Shown piece after piece: positions 9,081-18,471 of a stretch of DNA of 64,000 nucleotides; within the stretch, counting starts at the first letter, position 1; each line of letters starts with the position of its first letter. Source of the DNA: Falciphora oryzae (Eukaryota; Ascomycota; Sordariomycetes; Magnaporthales; Magnaporthaceae); the NCBI GenBank assembly GCA_000733355.1, contig JNVV01000004.1, forward strand, positions 310,001 to 374,000. The letters run 5' to 3'. Below the pieces are notes generated by a model. That model saw only the letters and a program-made list of their open reading frames with translations. It did not search any database and was not told where the DNA came from. A program made the translations under genes and the position numbers.

Positions 9081-11984
9081 CTACTCCATGACAGTGGTCA
9101 CGCCAAGCCCACCCCCAACAGCCTTGACCCTCGCCCCGATCTCCAGCGGGTCCCCTTCCCAGACGACAAAGTGATCTCCGCCACCCTCCCTCCCTAAAGA
9201 ACCCTCCTCGATCCCAAGCATCTTGTACACATTCCCCGAAACAAGCGCCAGCGCCTCGCGCCGCCCGATGCGCCCACCACTGTTCCGCCTCGCAATCCCA
9301 GCCTGCAGGCCGAGCATGCGGACGCGCCAGTCCTCCTCGAGCCCGACAGCCACAGTGACGCCCGCGCCCACCAGCGCGTCGACCGCCGTGCCGTTGGTCA
9401 GCGGCGCCCCCGTCAGGCACCGCCGCTGCTCCCACTCGGCGCAGAACGACTCGAACGGCGCCAGCACCACGCCCACGCCCGCGCCCGCCAGCTCCGCCGC
9501 CAGCATGTGCGACTCGGCGCCGCCGATGATGGCGACCCTGAGCTTCTTGCTGCTACTGGTAGAGGCGATGAGGGCCTTCTCGACCTCGGCCTTGACGCGC
9601 AGGATTGCCGCGATGGAGTCGGCGCTCTGCGCTGTCAGCACGAGCGGCATCTCGCCCCTGACGACCTTGGCGAGGAACGTCTTCTCCGTAAACGCATCTG
9701 CTGCAGAAGCAGTAGCCGTGCTGTTAAGCGCATCCACCGCGCCCAGTAGCGCGGCACGCAGGTTGCCAGCCGCTTCAGAGGCAGACGAGGCCTTCCCGCG
9801 CCGGGCCGACCAGGACAGGGTGTAGTGGGCGGCAACGTCCTCGCCAGAAACGGCGCCAGGCACCAACGCGTGCGCGGCGCCCGTCAGGAACGCGGCGCTG
9901 GTGCCGTGGTGCGTCATGGCGCCCGCGAGCCTCGGGGCCGAGACGGCGCGCGTAACGCCGTAGGCGTGCGCCGTGCGCAGCTTCTTGTCGTCGAGAGCGA
10001 GGCCGTCGACGGCGCGCGTGAAGGGCTGCTTGTTGTCGCCGTTGTCGGTCGTGTCCTCGGCGTCGATGGCGTTGAGGCCGAGGCCCGACCCGAACGCCGT
10101 GAACCCGTCCGTGACGTGTCCGTTGCGGAGTTTGACTGTCTTGAACGCGGCTGCCTGGGCTAACTCCGCGGTGCAAGGGCCGACGCAGGTCACGCGACCG
10201 TCGGAGACGACCATGTTCACAGGATCGGCGAGGGTCTCGTCTGACGAGAGATCATCGCCGTGGCTGCCCGAAAGGATGACGCTTGTGATGCCGGTAAAGA
10301 CGACGTTCTTGGCCTTAACCTCTGCCCCAGGGGTCTCAGCCAGCGACAGGTCTGGCGAGATGGGGCCCTTGAGAGGCTTCTCGAGCCCGACGGGATCCTC
10401 AAACTGCGCGGCACCGTCGATCCAAACCTGCGAGGGCGCAGCCCCGACGCTGAGCGGATCGCTGTCCCAAACAACGACATCGGCGTCGAACCCAGCCTTC
10501 ACCTTGCCGATGCGCTCGCCTAGGCCGAGGTACCAGGCCGGCGTCGACGTGACCGATGAAAGGGCCGCGTGGTAGGGCAGTCCATAGCCGTAAGCCCTGG
10601 CAGCCTCAAACAGCACGTGCTGGGCGTTGAGAACTGGGTTGTCGCTAACGTAGACGACGTCTAAATCATCATTGTACAGCGACTTGCCGGCGAACTCGGA
10701 CCCGATGTAAGCCTCATCCTTGTACCACATGTTATCGGCGAAGAGGGCCGACGCAGGGTAGACGCCGCCGTAGACGCGCTTGAGGATCTCGGGAACCAGG
10801 AACGTCTGGTGCGCGTGGTGGAAGGCCCGCACGGGGAACTTGAACTCGTTGGTGTGGTCGATGAAAGCCTCGAGGTCCGGCACCGTGTAGCAGTGCGTGT
10901 TGACGTGGACCTGCCCGCGCAGCACCGCGCCCAGAGCTTCCCAGCGCAGCTCCTGCGGCAGGTAGGCACGCATGTGCTCGACGCCGACCGCGTCGGCCTC
11001 AGCGCACCAGTCGTCCTGGCGGCGGTTCAGCTCAGCGGCCTGCTCAAAGGCGTGCCGGAACTCCCACGACTCGCCCAGGCGGCTCGTGGGGCCGTGCTCG
11101 CCGGGCCGGCCGTAGACGCGCTTGGCGTTCTCGCCGCACGCCATCTTCATGTAGCGCCAGTTCCCGTCTGGGTCTGCGAGCATGTCGGCCGCGCTCAGCT
11201 CGGGCCTGCCGTCGCGGCGGCCCGCGGCATGCTTGATGACGTAGGCCTCGCCGCCGATGTTGTTGGCCGAGCCGGGCAGCACGAGGCTCGTAGTGACGCC
11301 GCCCGACTTGATGACCTGGATCTGCGGGTCGTAGGGCTTAATGCCGTCGATGGAGCGCACGTAGGGCGTGATGTCCTCGGCCATCTCGTTGGTATCGTTG
11401 TTGCCGTCTCCTTCCGGCAGCTGGTTGACCCCCGCGTGGCTGTGCATGTCGACGATTCCCGCCGTGAGCTGCCTCCCGCGCGCGTCGTAAACAATGGCGT
11501 CGTCGGGCAGCGACGAGACGGGGATGCCGCCGCCCGCGCGGACCTCCTGTATTAAGCCAAACTGCAGGAAGATGTCGGCACCTGGGAGCCACTCGTAGCC
11601 CACTCCCCGTCGCGTGTCCTCGGCCGACGTGCCCTTGGCCGGCTCGCCGACCCAGACGGTGGCGTTGCGGATCAACGTGGGGCGCGCGCTGTCGACGTGG
11701 CGCGCGTTGCGCTCCCTGCCCGGGCCAGCCGGGTCTTGTGGTTTGCGGCGGAGCCTGGCGCACGTCTCGGCGTCGGCCCGCAGGCGCTCGATCGACAGCG
11801 TCGGCGACGCGCTGCCCCCACGGACCTGCCGCCACTGCGCGTACGCGATGAAGGCCAGGCAGCCGAGCACCAGGAGGCGCACCGCCCGCGAGCGGCGGAC
11901 GCCGGCGCGGCCGCGGCGGTGTTGTTGCCAAGCCAGCGGAGGCGGCAACGAGGTGGGCTCGCTGAGCAGACTGGCCTTTTCCAT
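9081..11984 (-). CDS. Membrane-anchored tandem amidohydrolase (imidazolonepropionase/CE9-like)
   Basis: A single exon of 967 residues. Residues about 30-50 form one hydrophobic helix (VRLLVLGCLAFIAYAQW) after a basic N-terminus, so a type II membrane protein or signal anchor is likely. The first module has the amidohydrolase metal motif DMHSHAG (His181, His183), later His clusters (HVNTHCY, FHHAHQ), an Asp in VYVSDNPVL, and ends with DADVVVWDSDPL. A second module repeats the fold signature (VVFTGI, ALALVSGNVYKMLGI, DHFVVWEGDPLEIG), but where HxH is expected it reads VTDGFTAFGSG, so it should not bind metal. The family hydrolyses amide or ester bonds in small molecules; the substrate is unknown. 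Similar long two-module proteins occur in other fungi as far as I recall. Confidence 0.85.
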   Translation of the reverse strand: MEKASLLSEPTSLPPPLAWQQHRRGRAGVRRSRAVRLLVLGCLAFIAYAQWRQVRGGSASPTLSIERLRADAETCARLRRKPQDPAGPGRERNARHVDSARPTLIRNATVWVGEPAKGTSAEDTRRGVGYEWLPGADIFLQFGLIQEVRAGGGIPVSSLPDDAIVYDARGRQLTAGIVDMHSHAGVNQLPEGDGNNDTNEMAEDITPYVRSIDGIKPYDPQIQVIKSGGVTTSLVLPGSANNIGGEAYVIKHAAGRRDGRPELSAADMLADPDGNWRYMKMACGENAKRVYGRPGEHGPTSRLGESWEFRHAFEQAAELNRRQDDWCAEADAVGVEHMRAYLPQELRWEALGAVLRGQVHVNTHCYTVPDLEAFIDHTNEFKFPVRAFHHAHQTFLVPEILKRVYGGVYPASALFADNMWYKDEAYIGSEFAGKSLYNDDLDVVYVSDNPVLNAQHVLFEAARAYGYGLPYHAALSSVTSTPAWYLGLGERIGKVKAGFDADVVVWDSDPLSVGAAPSQVWIDGAAQFEDPVGLEKPLKGPISPDLSLAETPGAEVKAKNVVFTGITSVILSGSHGDDLSSDETLADPVNMVVSDGRVTCVGPCTAELAQAAAFKTVKLRNGHVTDGFTAFGSGLGLNAIDAEDTTDNGDNKQPFTRAVDGLALDDKKLRTAHAYGVTRAVSAPRLAGAMTHHGTSAAFLTGAAHALVPGAVSGEDVAAHYTLSWSARRGKASSASEAAGNLRAALLGAVDALNSTATASAADAFTEKTFLAKVVRGEMPLVLTAQSADSIAAILRVKAEVEKALIASTSSSKKLRVAIIGGAESHMLAAELAGAGVGVVLAPFESFCAEWEQRRCLTGAPLTNGTAVDALVGAGVTVAVGLEEDWRVRMLGLQAGIARRNSGGRIGRREALALVSGNVYKMLGIEEGSLGREGGGDHFVVWEGDPLEIGARVKAVGGGLGVTTVME

Positions 11985-12971
11985 CTTGTCCTTTCTCTCT
12001 CTCTTTCCCTGTTTTGCTGCCCTCTAGATCGACGAAAGAACATGGAGGGACGGAAAACTCGAGGGGAGAGATAAGCCCAAAAGGTCATTACGCACGGCAA
12101 TGTCGCAATCGCATCCCCACCGCTTCGCACGTGACGGGCACGGGGATGAACTCAAAGAACATGGTCAAATTAAAGTGACTGGGCTCAAACCATCCCGCGA
12201 ACCGGCCCTTTCCATTCCCGTCTGGCGACTTATCAATTATCGAAAACACTGGAATTAGTTTGGGCGATCCACCAGGCACAACTGGGAGAACTGCAGATCC
12301 AAGAGCTCCGCCTGCTTCGTTTTCGGCTTCGAATCGACGAGGCAGTCACAAAAAGGCACCATGGTCGACAAACGGGCTACTGCATGGCTGCCCGCCCTCG
12401 ACCCCCCTTATCCAAGGATATCACTCGGCGGGATCTCCTACGACACCTGCCGTTTCCTTCAATTATTCAATAGGGCTACACCGCAAGCTAACATGTGCCA
12501 GAGCTCCGCTCGCCGAGCTCTGTTTCCTAAGTGGGCGGGCAGATCCTGGTCAGTGATAAGACGAGGACAGCCTTCGCTGACGCTAACCGAATTAGGCAAT
12601 TGTATCCCGACACCACCACCCCCAGCTCGTTTTCCCAGAAGTTTGGCTTTCTTTCGAACGGGAGTTCCCTCCCATGACCGGACCGGGCGCACAGAAGCAG
12701 AGAGGATCTCGAAAGATTCCATCGAACTCTATCGATTCGTCTTCTATAAACAAACCAGCGGTGGAAAGGCGATGTCTGCGTCGACCGCTTCATTATTCGT
12801 ATGCTGTCATAAAGGTCGTGACGGGCCGATTAGGGAGACACCTGGGTTGTCACACCCCAGGCCGCAGGGGCTATGGCCTGCGGTGTCGGTGATGCTACCG
12901 AGAGTTTCCCCATGCATGGGTAGAAAACTGGGCAGCCAACATCGGGCGGTCAAAAGCGGGAGGTTTGCTCC
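11985..12971. other. Intergenic between two minus-strand genes
   Basis: The left part is the amidohydrolase promoter, with a CT-rich run (ttctctctctctttccc) just upstream of its ATG. The right part is the 3' flank of the DUF3445 gene and contains a perfect hairpin at 12862-12883. A 207-codon plus-strand frame (12361-12984) has no motif and is not called. Confidence 0.5.
12862..12883. repeat. Perfect 7-bp inverted repeat (hairpin)
   Basis: CCGCAGG at 12862-12868 and CCTGCGG at 12877-12883 are exact reverse complements separated by 8 nt. It lies about 90 nt beyond the stop of the DUF3445 gene, probably in its 3' UTR. Function is unknown; a stem of this size can arise by chance. Confidence 0.4.
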
Positions 12972-14204
12972 TCACCACGGGTAGCTCCGCGCCTCGTCCT
13001 CCCGTTCGAGGTCCAGCCCCCGCTCAACCTGCCTCTGGTGCTCGCGGTCGAGGTACTCGAGCAGCACGCCCTGATACTTGTCCCGGCCCTTGTACGCGCC
13101 CACGTCCGGGCCCCAGCTCCTGACGGCGCTGGCCAGCCTGCCGGGTACGTAGTCCTCGCGCGCGACGTCGGCGACGGGGTGGAAATAGGTCCGGATCGTA
13201 AAACAGACGGCGCCCGAGCGGGGCAGGCGCCTTAATGACTGCCGCTCGGACCGGAACCAGCACTCCTTCGCGTCGACGCAGACCTCGGCGGTGCCCCAGC
13301 TGGTGTTGGGGTCGTCCTCTTCGCCGATGCTGGGGCTCCAGCCCAGGCCTGGGTCCAGCTGCAGGAAGTAGTTGTTGCGCGCGTACAGCTCCGGCGGGGC
13401 CAGGCGCAGGAAGAACTTGGACATGCCGCACTCGAGCTTCTCGCGGAACTGGGGCACGTCGCCCGAGGTGTGGACGCGCGACAGCGGCATGCCGAACTTG
13501 TCGCCCAGCCGCCAGAAGCCCGGGAGCAGGATCGAGCCGGCGAGGAGGTAGTACTGGCCATCGGGGCGCTCGATCATGAGCGCGAGGTCGTCCTGCACCA
13601 GGCGGCCGCACATTGCCATGGGGTCCTCGCGGAGCGGCCGCTCGGAGATGTTGAAGGACTCTCCGGACCAGAGGTTGTCGACCCCGACGGCTGTGCGGCG
13701 GAACAGGGTCGGGTAGCGTGCAGGGAGGTAGTCGGCCAGCTCCCCGAGTAGTTCTATGGCAGCCGGGTAGGCCTCCGGGTCCGTGGCGCAGCACTTGTCA
13801 CCGCGCTCGGCGATGCGGCGGGTCTTCTCGGCGTGATACTTTGGGTAGTCGCTGTCCAGCTGGATCCAGTCCTCGGGCTTGACGGACCGCAAGCCCATGG
13901 TCACGTTGTACTTGGGGCCGTGGCGGAATGCCCGGTAGGGAAGCGGTTTGGTGGTTTGCATGTCCCACGATGGATAGGGAGGCGGCGTGGGGAATCGATA
14001 GCTGCTTGGGACCCATTGTCCCGGGATGCGGGACCTCGGGCTGGGGCTACCGCTGGCCGGCTTTTCCACCGGTCTGCTCGGGGGGCGGCGGCTGGTCTTT
14101 GAACGGAGCCATGACCAGATGACGGCGACGGATGCCAGGAGGAGGATGGACCCGAGCAACGCCTTGCGCTCCTGGAAAAGGAGCACGGTAGTGTTGATAA
14201 TCAT
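12972..14204 (-). CDS. DUF3445 protein, haem-dependent oxidative N-demethylase-like (HDOD)
   Basis: A single exon of 410 residues. An N-terminal membrane segment (about residues 14-32, LLGSILLLASVAVIWSWL) is followed by a Pro/Ser-rich linker. The DUF3445 domain then starts at about residue 75 with YRAFRHGPKYNVTMGLRSV, followed by DWIQLDSDYPKYHAEK and later GDVPQFREKLECGMSKFF, VCFTIRTYFHPV and a C-terminal basic/acidic tail. Bacterial relatives are haem proteins linked to oxidative N-demethylation (dimethylamine oxidation). The fungal paralogues are mostly uncharacterised, so substrate and reaction here are inference. It starts about 1.2 kb from the divergently oriented Zn2Cys6 regulator. Confidence 0.85.
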   Translation of the reverse strand: MIINTTVLLFQERKALLGSILLLASVAVIWSWLRSKTSRRPPSRPVEKPASGSPSPRSRIPGQWVPSSYRFPTPPPYPSWDMQTTKPLPYRAFRHGPKYNVTMGLRSVKPEDWIQLDSDYPKYHAEKTRRIAERGDKCCATDPEAYPAAIELLGELADYLPARYPTLFRRTAVGVDNLWSGESFNISERPLREDPMAMCGRLVQDDLALMIERPDGQYYLLAGSILLPGFWRLGDKFGMPLSRVHTSGDVPQFREKLECGMSKFFLRLAPPELYARNNYFLQLDPGLGWSPSIGEEDDPNTSWGTAEVCVDAKECWFRSERQSLRRLPRSGAVCFTIRTYFHPVADVAREDYVPGRLASAVRSWGPDVGAYKGRDKYQGVLLEYLDREHQRQVERGLDLEREDEARSYPW

Positions 14205-15383
14205 ATAGCCGAGGAAATTGCCCAGAGCCGGAAGTAGAAAAAGGGGGATGAGACAATGGAATGTGCAATGTAATGGGGAGGGCTTCGGATTTCAAGGAGG
14301 GAGGAGATGGTGGCGAGAAATAAGGGCGAGCCGGGCCGGGTGACTGTGGTCCAGCGGCATGGCTTCGTTATGTGTATGCGCAGCGGATGTCGACGGTGAT
14401 AGGCCTGACTGGATATGCGGGCGTTTTTTTTTTCCATCAAGAACATGGAAGCCGAGCAGCAAGCATGGCTGCGTGTAATGTCCAGGTAGGGGAGGGAGAA
14501 GGGGGCATCCAGTGGAGATGTAGCACCCGGTGGGTCTCGATATTTATATCGGCAGGGTGGCGCCTATGAGGTCGGGACATGGACCGTCGAGCAGCGGACG
14601 ATAGCGGCAGTTGGTTGAGCCAGCTGGGGGCCGTCTTCTCTTTTGCAGCACCCTGGCTGGGTTTTCCTGATTTGGCATGAGGTGTCTGTGATCCACCTGC
14701 ACGGGTTCTCGTGCAGCTGCACAAGGCAAGTTCCCCGCGTCGACAGCGAGTGCCTCCTTCCTTGAACTGATCCAGGAGGGGCGTGTACCGGTGTCCTGTC
14801 CTCCACCGCATGGCAGCCACCGTGGGGTTGAAACGCCCGAGACTTCCCCCCAGGCAAGGATTTCTTATCTTGGACGGGTGGTTCCCCGCAGTGGCCCGAG
14901 CGCCCTGGGCCAAGGCTGCCAGGGATCACACGCGTGGGAAGGCTTGGGAGTCGACAAAGTCCACTTTCTGCGGTCCACCCGAGATTTGCTTTCTCGAATT
15001 CCCTCGCGTCTTTTGTTCTGGCGCCAGGCCGTTACCCGCTACGCATCGGGGCATTTCTTGCATTCGTATTACGTACGAGCGAGCTGCCGCCCCAGGAGGG
15101 CAATTCTTCCCGCTTTGCTGAGTACACTCACAGGCCTCGCGAGCCCACGCTGGGCAATGTAACCGGGCCCAGCAGCGAGTCGATCCCAGGAGCTGGGCTG
15201 GAGAGCGCTCCAGCTGACTGTGCTGGCAAGCTCCGCCGAGACACCCGCCACGTCCCGTAGTCGCACCAGCACTGAGCCGTCACACCACCGGCCCGCAGCG
15301 GCCACACGCGCCGCCCGCCTTCCCGGGGCCGCCTTCCCCGGGGCCGCCTGCCTGCGGTGCACAAGCAGGCTTCGTCGCATCGC
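14205..15383. promoter_or_regulatory. Divergent intergenic region (DUF3445 gene / Zn2Cys6 regulator)
   Basis: This 1.2-kb span separates two divergent genes and should contain both promoters. No recognisable TATA box, operator repeat or upstream gene stands out. Open frames inside (for example 14437-14913 minus, 14791-15162 plus) overlap each other on opposite strands and look like chance in GC-rich DNA. Confidence 0.45.
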
Positions 15384-18019
15384 ATGGCTCGGCCCGCCAT
15401 GTCGTCGCTCTCGTCAAGCAGCAGTGCTGGCCCCTCCCGCCGCGCCCAGGGCGTGCCGCCCAAGCAGAAGAAGACGAGGTCGAGGAACGGCTGTCCGCAG
15501 TGCAAGCTGAAGCGGGTATGTTTTAGAGAGCGCTTTTATTCGATTTCTTGTTCCTTCAGAATGTTGTTTGCTGTTATCCACCCATGTCTCGAGGGACTCC
15601 GCCCACTCAGTGTTTCACCTCCATCGCCCATTGTCCTGTTCCTCTTGCTGATGATGTCTGCCCTGCCACGTAACCCCCCAAACAGCTCAAATGTGACGAG
15701 ACCAGGCCTGCCTGCCTCATGTGCACCAGGGCCGGGCGGAAATGTCCCGGCTACAGCCAGGAGTTTCGCTGGTCCACAAAGCACGAAAAGGCTCTGGACT
15801 CGGCGGCGTCACGCGAGCCCTCGAGCTTCGGCACCCTTCTCACGGCTGTGTCCAAGGTCTTGACCACAGACCCAGCACCTGCCGGCCAGCAGCGCGCAGC
15901 TCAGGACCATGTCGCCCAGCAGCCGTTGCCTAGTCGCGTGCCGCAGCCGCAGCCGCAGCCGCCACGGTCCCTTCCCATCCAGATCAACGCTGCCGCTGCC
16001 GCCCCTCCGCCTGCTGTTTTCCCACAACTGCAGACGCCCCTTTCCTCGTGTGCAGATGTCGACCTCATGTCACCCACGAGCTCTGCTGCTGCCACTCTAG
16101 GCCTATCCACGCCAAGCCCCGAGACGTATCCAGCCGAGAACATACAGCTACCACTGCCAACTTTCCAATGCCATTCCTGGGACACGATCCTTCCCGATGA
16201 TGATGCCACCGCCTTGGGGACCGTCGGCATGTACAGTGATAGCCTGCAGATGATCCCTGCCCAGCCGGTGGTGAGGCCGTCATTTCAGCTACAGTACGAT
16301 ACATCGCAACCCCTGGTCACCGAGACTGCTAGACGGCCCCCTGATGCCTTCATGCCTTGGATCCCACGCTCCGTCATGGACCGCAACTCGATGCTGGTCG
16401 AGGAGTGGTTCAAGCATGTCTGCACCATCTGGTCGTGCTTCGACTCGGATCTCAATCTCAACCGCAAGATCGCCGCCGATGCCTGGGCCCGGTCCGAGTC
16501 CGTCATGAGGTGCATGCAGAGCATGGCTGCCACCTGTCTCTCGTCGCAGATGCCCCAGATGCGTCGTGTCGCCATCGCCTCGCTCAAGAGTGCCATCGCT
16601 TCCATCAAGGCGGAACTGCGGCTCGCCGGCCCCGCCCTCGCCCGCGGCGTCTTCCCTACCGACCTGCTGCTCTCGCTCTGCTGCGTCGGCACTGCCGCCT
16701 GCTGGATCGACACCAAGCAGCTGGCCGCCCAGTTCCTCCGCGAGGCCCGCAGCATCATGCACCGCCTCAACCGCGACGCCAACGCCGGCTTCTTGCGGCC
16801 TGAGGACCGCGAAGCCCTGGAGTTCTTCAATAACAGCATCATTTACTGGGATATGTTGGTCGCCGTTGTCTCCGATGATGATCACGACACCTCCTCGGGC
16901 GATCCTGACAACGAGGGCAACCTTCTCCTCCTCCGGGCTGGCTATTCCCCAGATCGTTCAGGTCTTATTATCCCACACCCTTGGACCGGCACCTGCGCCG
17001 CCGCCCAGCGCCTGTTTGCTCGCTCCATCCGCCTCTGCCGTCGCTTCCGTAGCCACCTTCGCGGCCGCTCCATCTCGATGGGTGCCGCCCTGCGCACGGC
17101 TCTCCGCTACATTGCCGAGGCTCAAGGCCTCGAGGAAGAGCTGCTAGGCCTCGAACAGATCGGCGTCGACCGCGTCGCAGAGACGGGCGACCGCCTCACC
17201 CCGCGCGAGCACATGGTCGACGTCGCTGAGGGCTACCGCTTGGCCTCGCTGCTGCAACTTTACCAAACTTTCCCGGATCTTGTTGTCCGCCGCCTGCCCG
17301 AGGACGTAAGCGGAGACGGTCACGTCGTGCCGTGGGATCGCTGGGTGGTGCCCTTGAGCCTCAGGCTGATCGGGACGCTCAGGAGGGTGCCGCCGGACTC
17401 TGGCACCCGATGCATCCAGCCGTTGTTATATCTCTCTGCAAGCACAGGACTCAAGTTCGACATTGAAACGATGACTTCGGGATTACAACAACGTCAACAG
17501 CCTGTACAGCAGCAGCAGCAACAGCAGCAAATCCGGCAGGAACAAGCAATGTCAGCCGCTCCACTAGACGAGTCTGTCAGGGACCCAATTTTGCCCCAGG
17601 GTGTCGTGGATCTTCCCATAGCACCGATTGCCGAGACTGAGGCTGCCGATATCGAGTTAGATCAGGCGCTCTCCTCTCTGGATGCTTCTGCGGACGACAA
17701 TGAACCATCGGCAACATTGGAAGCGGAGGCAGTGGCGGCGATGGGCGAGCATCGCGACGACAAGAACAACGACGAAGACATCAACTCCCTCTTGCAGGCG
17801 CCGCTGACCAAAATGGCGATCGAGGTCAGCCACGCTCGCCGGTTCGTCCTGGAGCGGCTCAGCGCGCTGGAGCATAGTCTCCCTCCGGCGCCCGTGCGCG
17901 TGGCCAGGGACCTCGTCACTGCCGTTTGGGCGGCCTACGACGCGGAACCGCCCGGGTCCAACCACACGCACTGGATCGATGTCATGGAGGACCAGGATCT
18001 GAAGACTATTTTTGGTTGA
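15384..18019 (+). CDS. Zn(II)2Cys6 transcription factor with fungal-specific TF domain
   Basis: Two exons: 15384-15515 and 15686-18019, about 821 residues. The intron splits the DNA-binding domain, as is common in this family. The joined zinc cluster reads CPQC-KLKRLK-C-DETRPA-C-LMC-TRAGRK-C from residue 37, a CX2CX6CX6CX2CX6C spacing, preceded by a basic stretch (KQKKTRSR). The central and C-terminal part (LVEEWFKHVCTIWSCFDSD onward) matches the Fungal_trans_2 type regulatory region. A poly-Gln run (QQQQQQQ) lies near 17510-17535 and the segment after it is acidic. In-frame ATGs at 15357 and 15399 are alternative starts. Targets are unknown. It converges with the GH31 gene and is divergent from the DUF3445 gene. 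Confidence 0.92.
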
Positions 18020-18471
18020 TGGGAACCATTTGTTGATTCGACTGGCAACTTTGCCACGGGACTGATTCTCCACGCTGTGGAGGTAGTGCCCCTTTTTCCA
18101 TTCGCTGACGCACTGGACGCAAAAGGAGGAATTATGGAATGGGATGGCTATTTGGGTTTTTTCGGGAGTTGGAATATTTTGGACAGGCATGGGACACATA
18201 CCCGGGATATGTATGATGATTGTTTGGACCGAGGCTTTGATAGTCTCCATGGATACACCATTTTATCCAACCCATTGGCCTCAACGCCAATTGGGTTGTC
18301 AGCGTTCCTAAAAAAAAAAAAAAATCTCTTGTAATGATTTCACGTTAATTCTTTAGCGATAGGTATTTAGCTAGGCTGTCCAGAACATGACCAGTATCTA
18401 CCGCTCGAACTCGTTCATCTCGTGATGTGAAGTGCATGGCCTTGTACGTCCAAAGCAGGCCCTAGTAATTA
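18020..18471. other. Convergent 3' flanks of the Zn2Cys6 and GH31 genes
   Basis: About 450 bp holding both 3' ends, with a short A13 run near 18310. No gene seen. Confidence 0.5.

Noticed and set aside
8256..9197. 313-codon plus-strand open frame
   Set aside because: Overlaps the 3' end of the amidohydrolase on the other strand, has irregular composition and no motif.
12361..12984. 207-codon plus-strand frame
   Set aside because: No motif; lies in the flank between two minus-strand genes and overlaps the DUF3445 stop.
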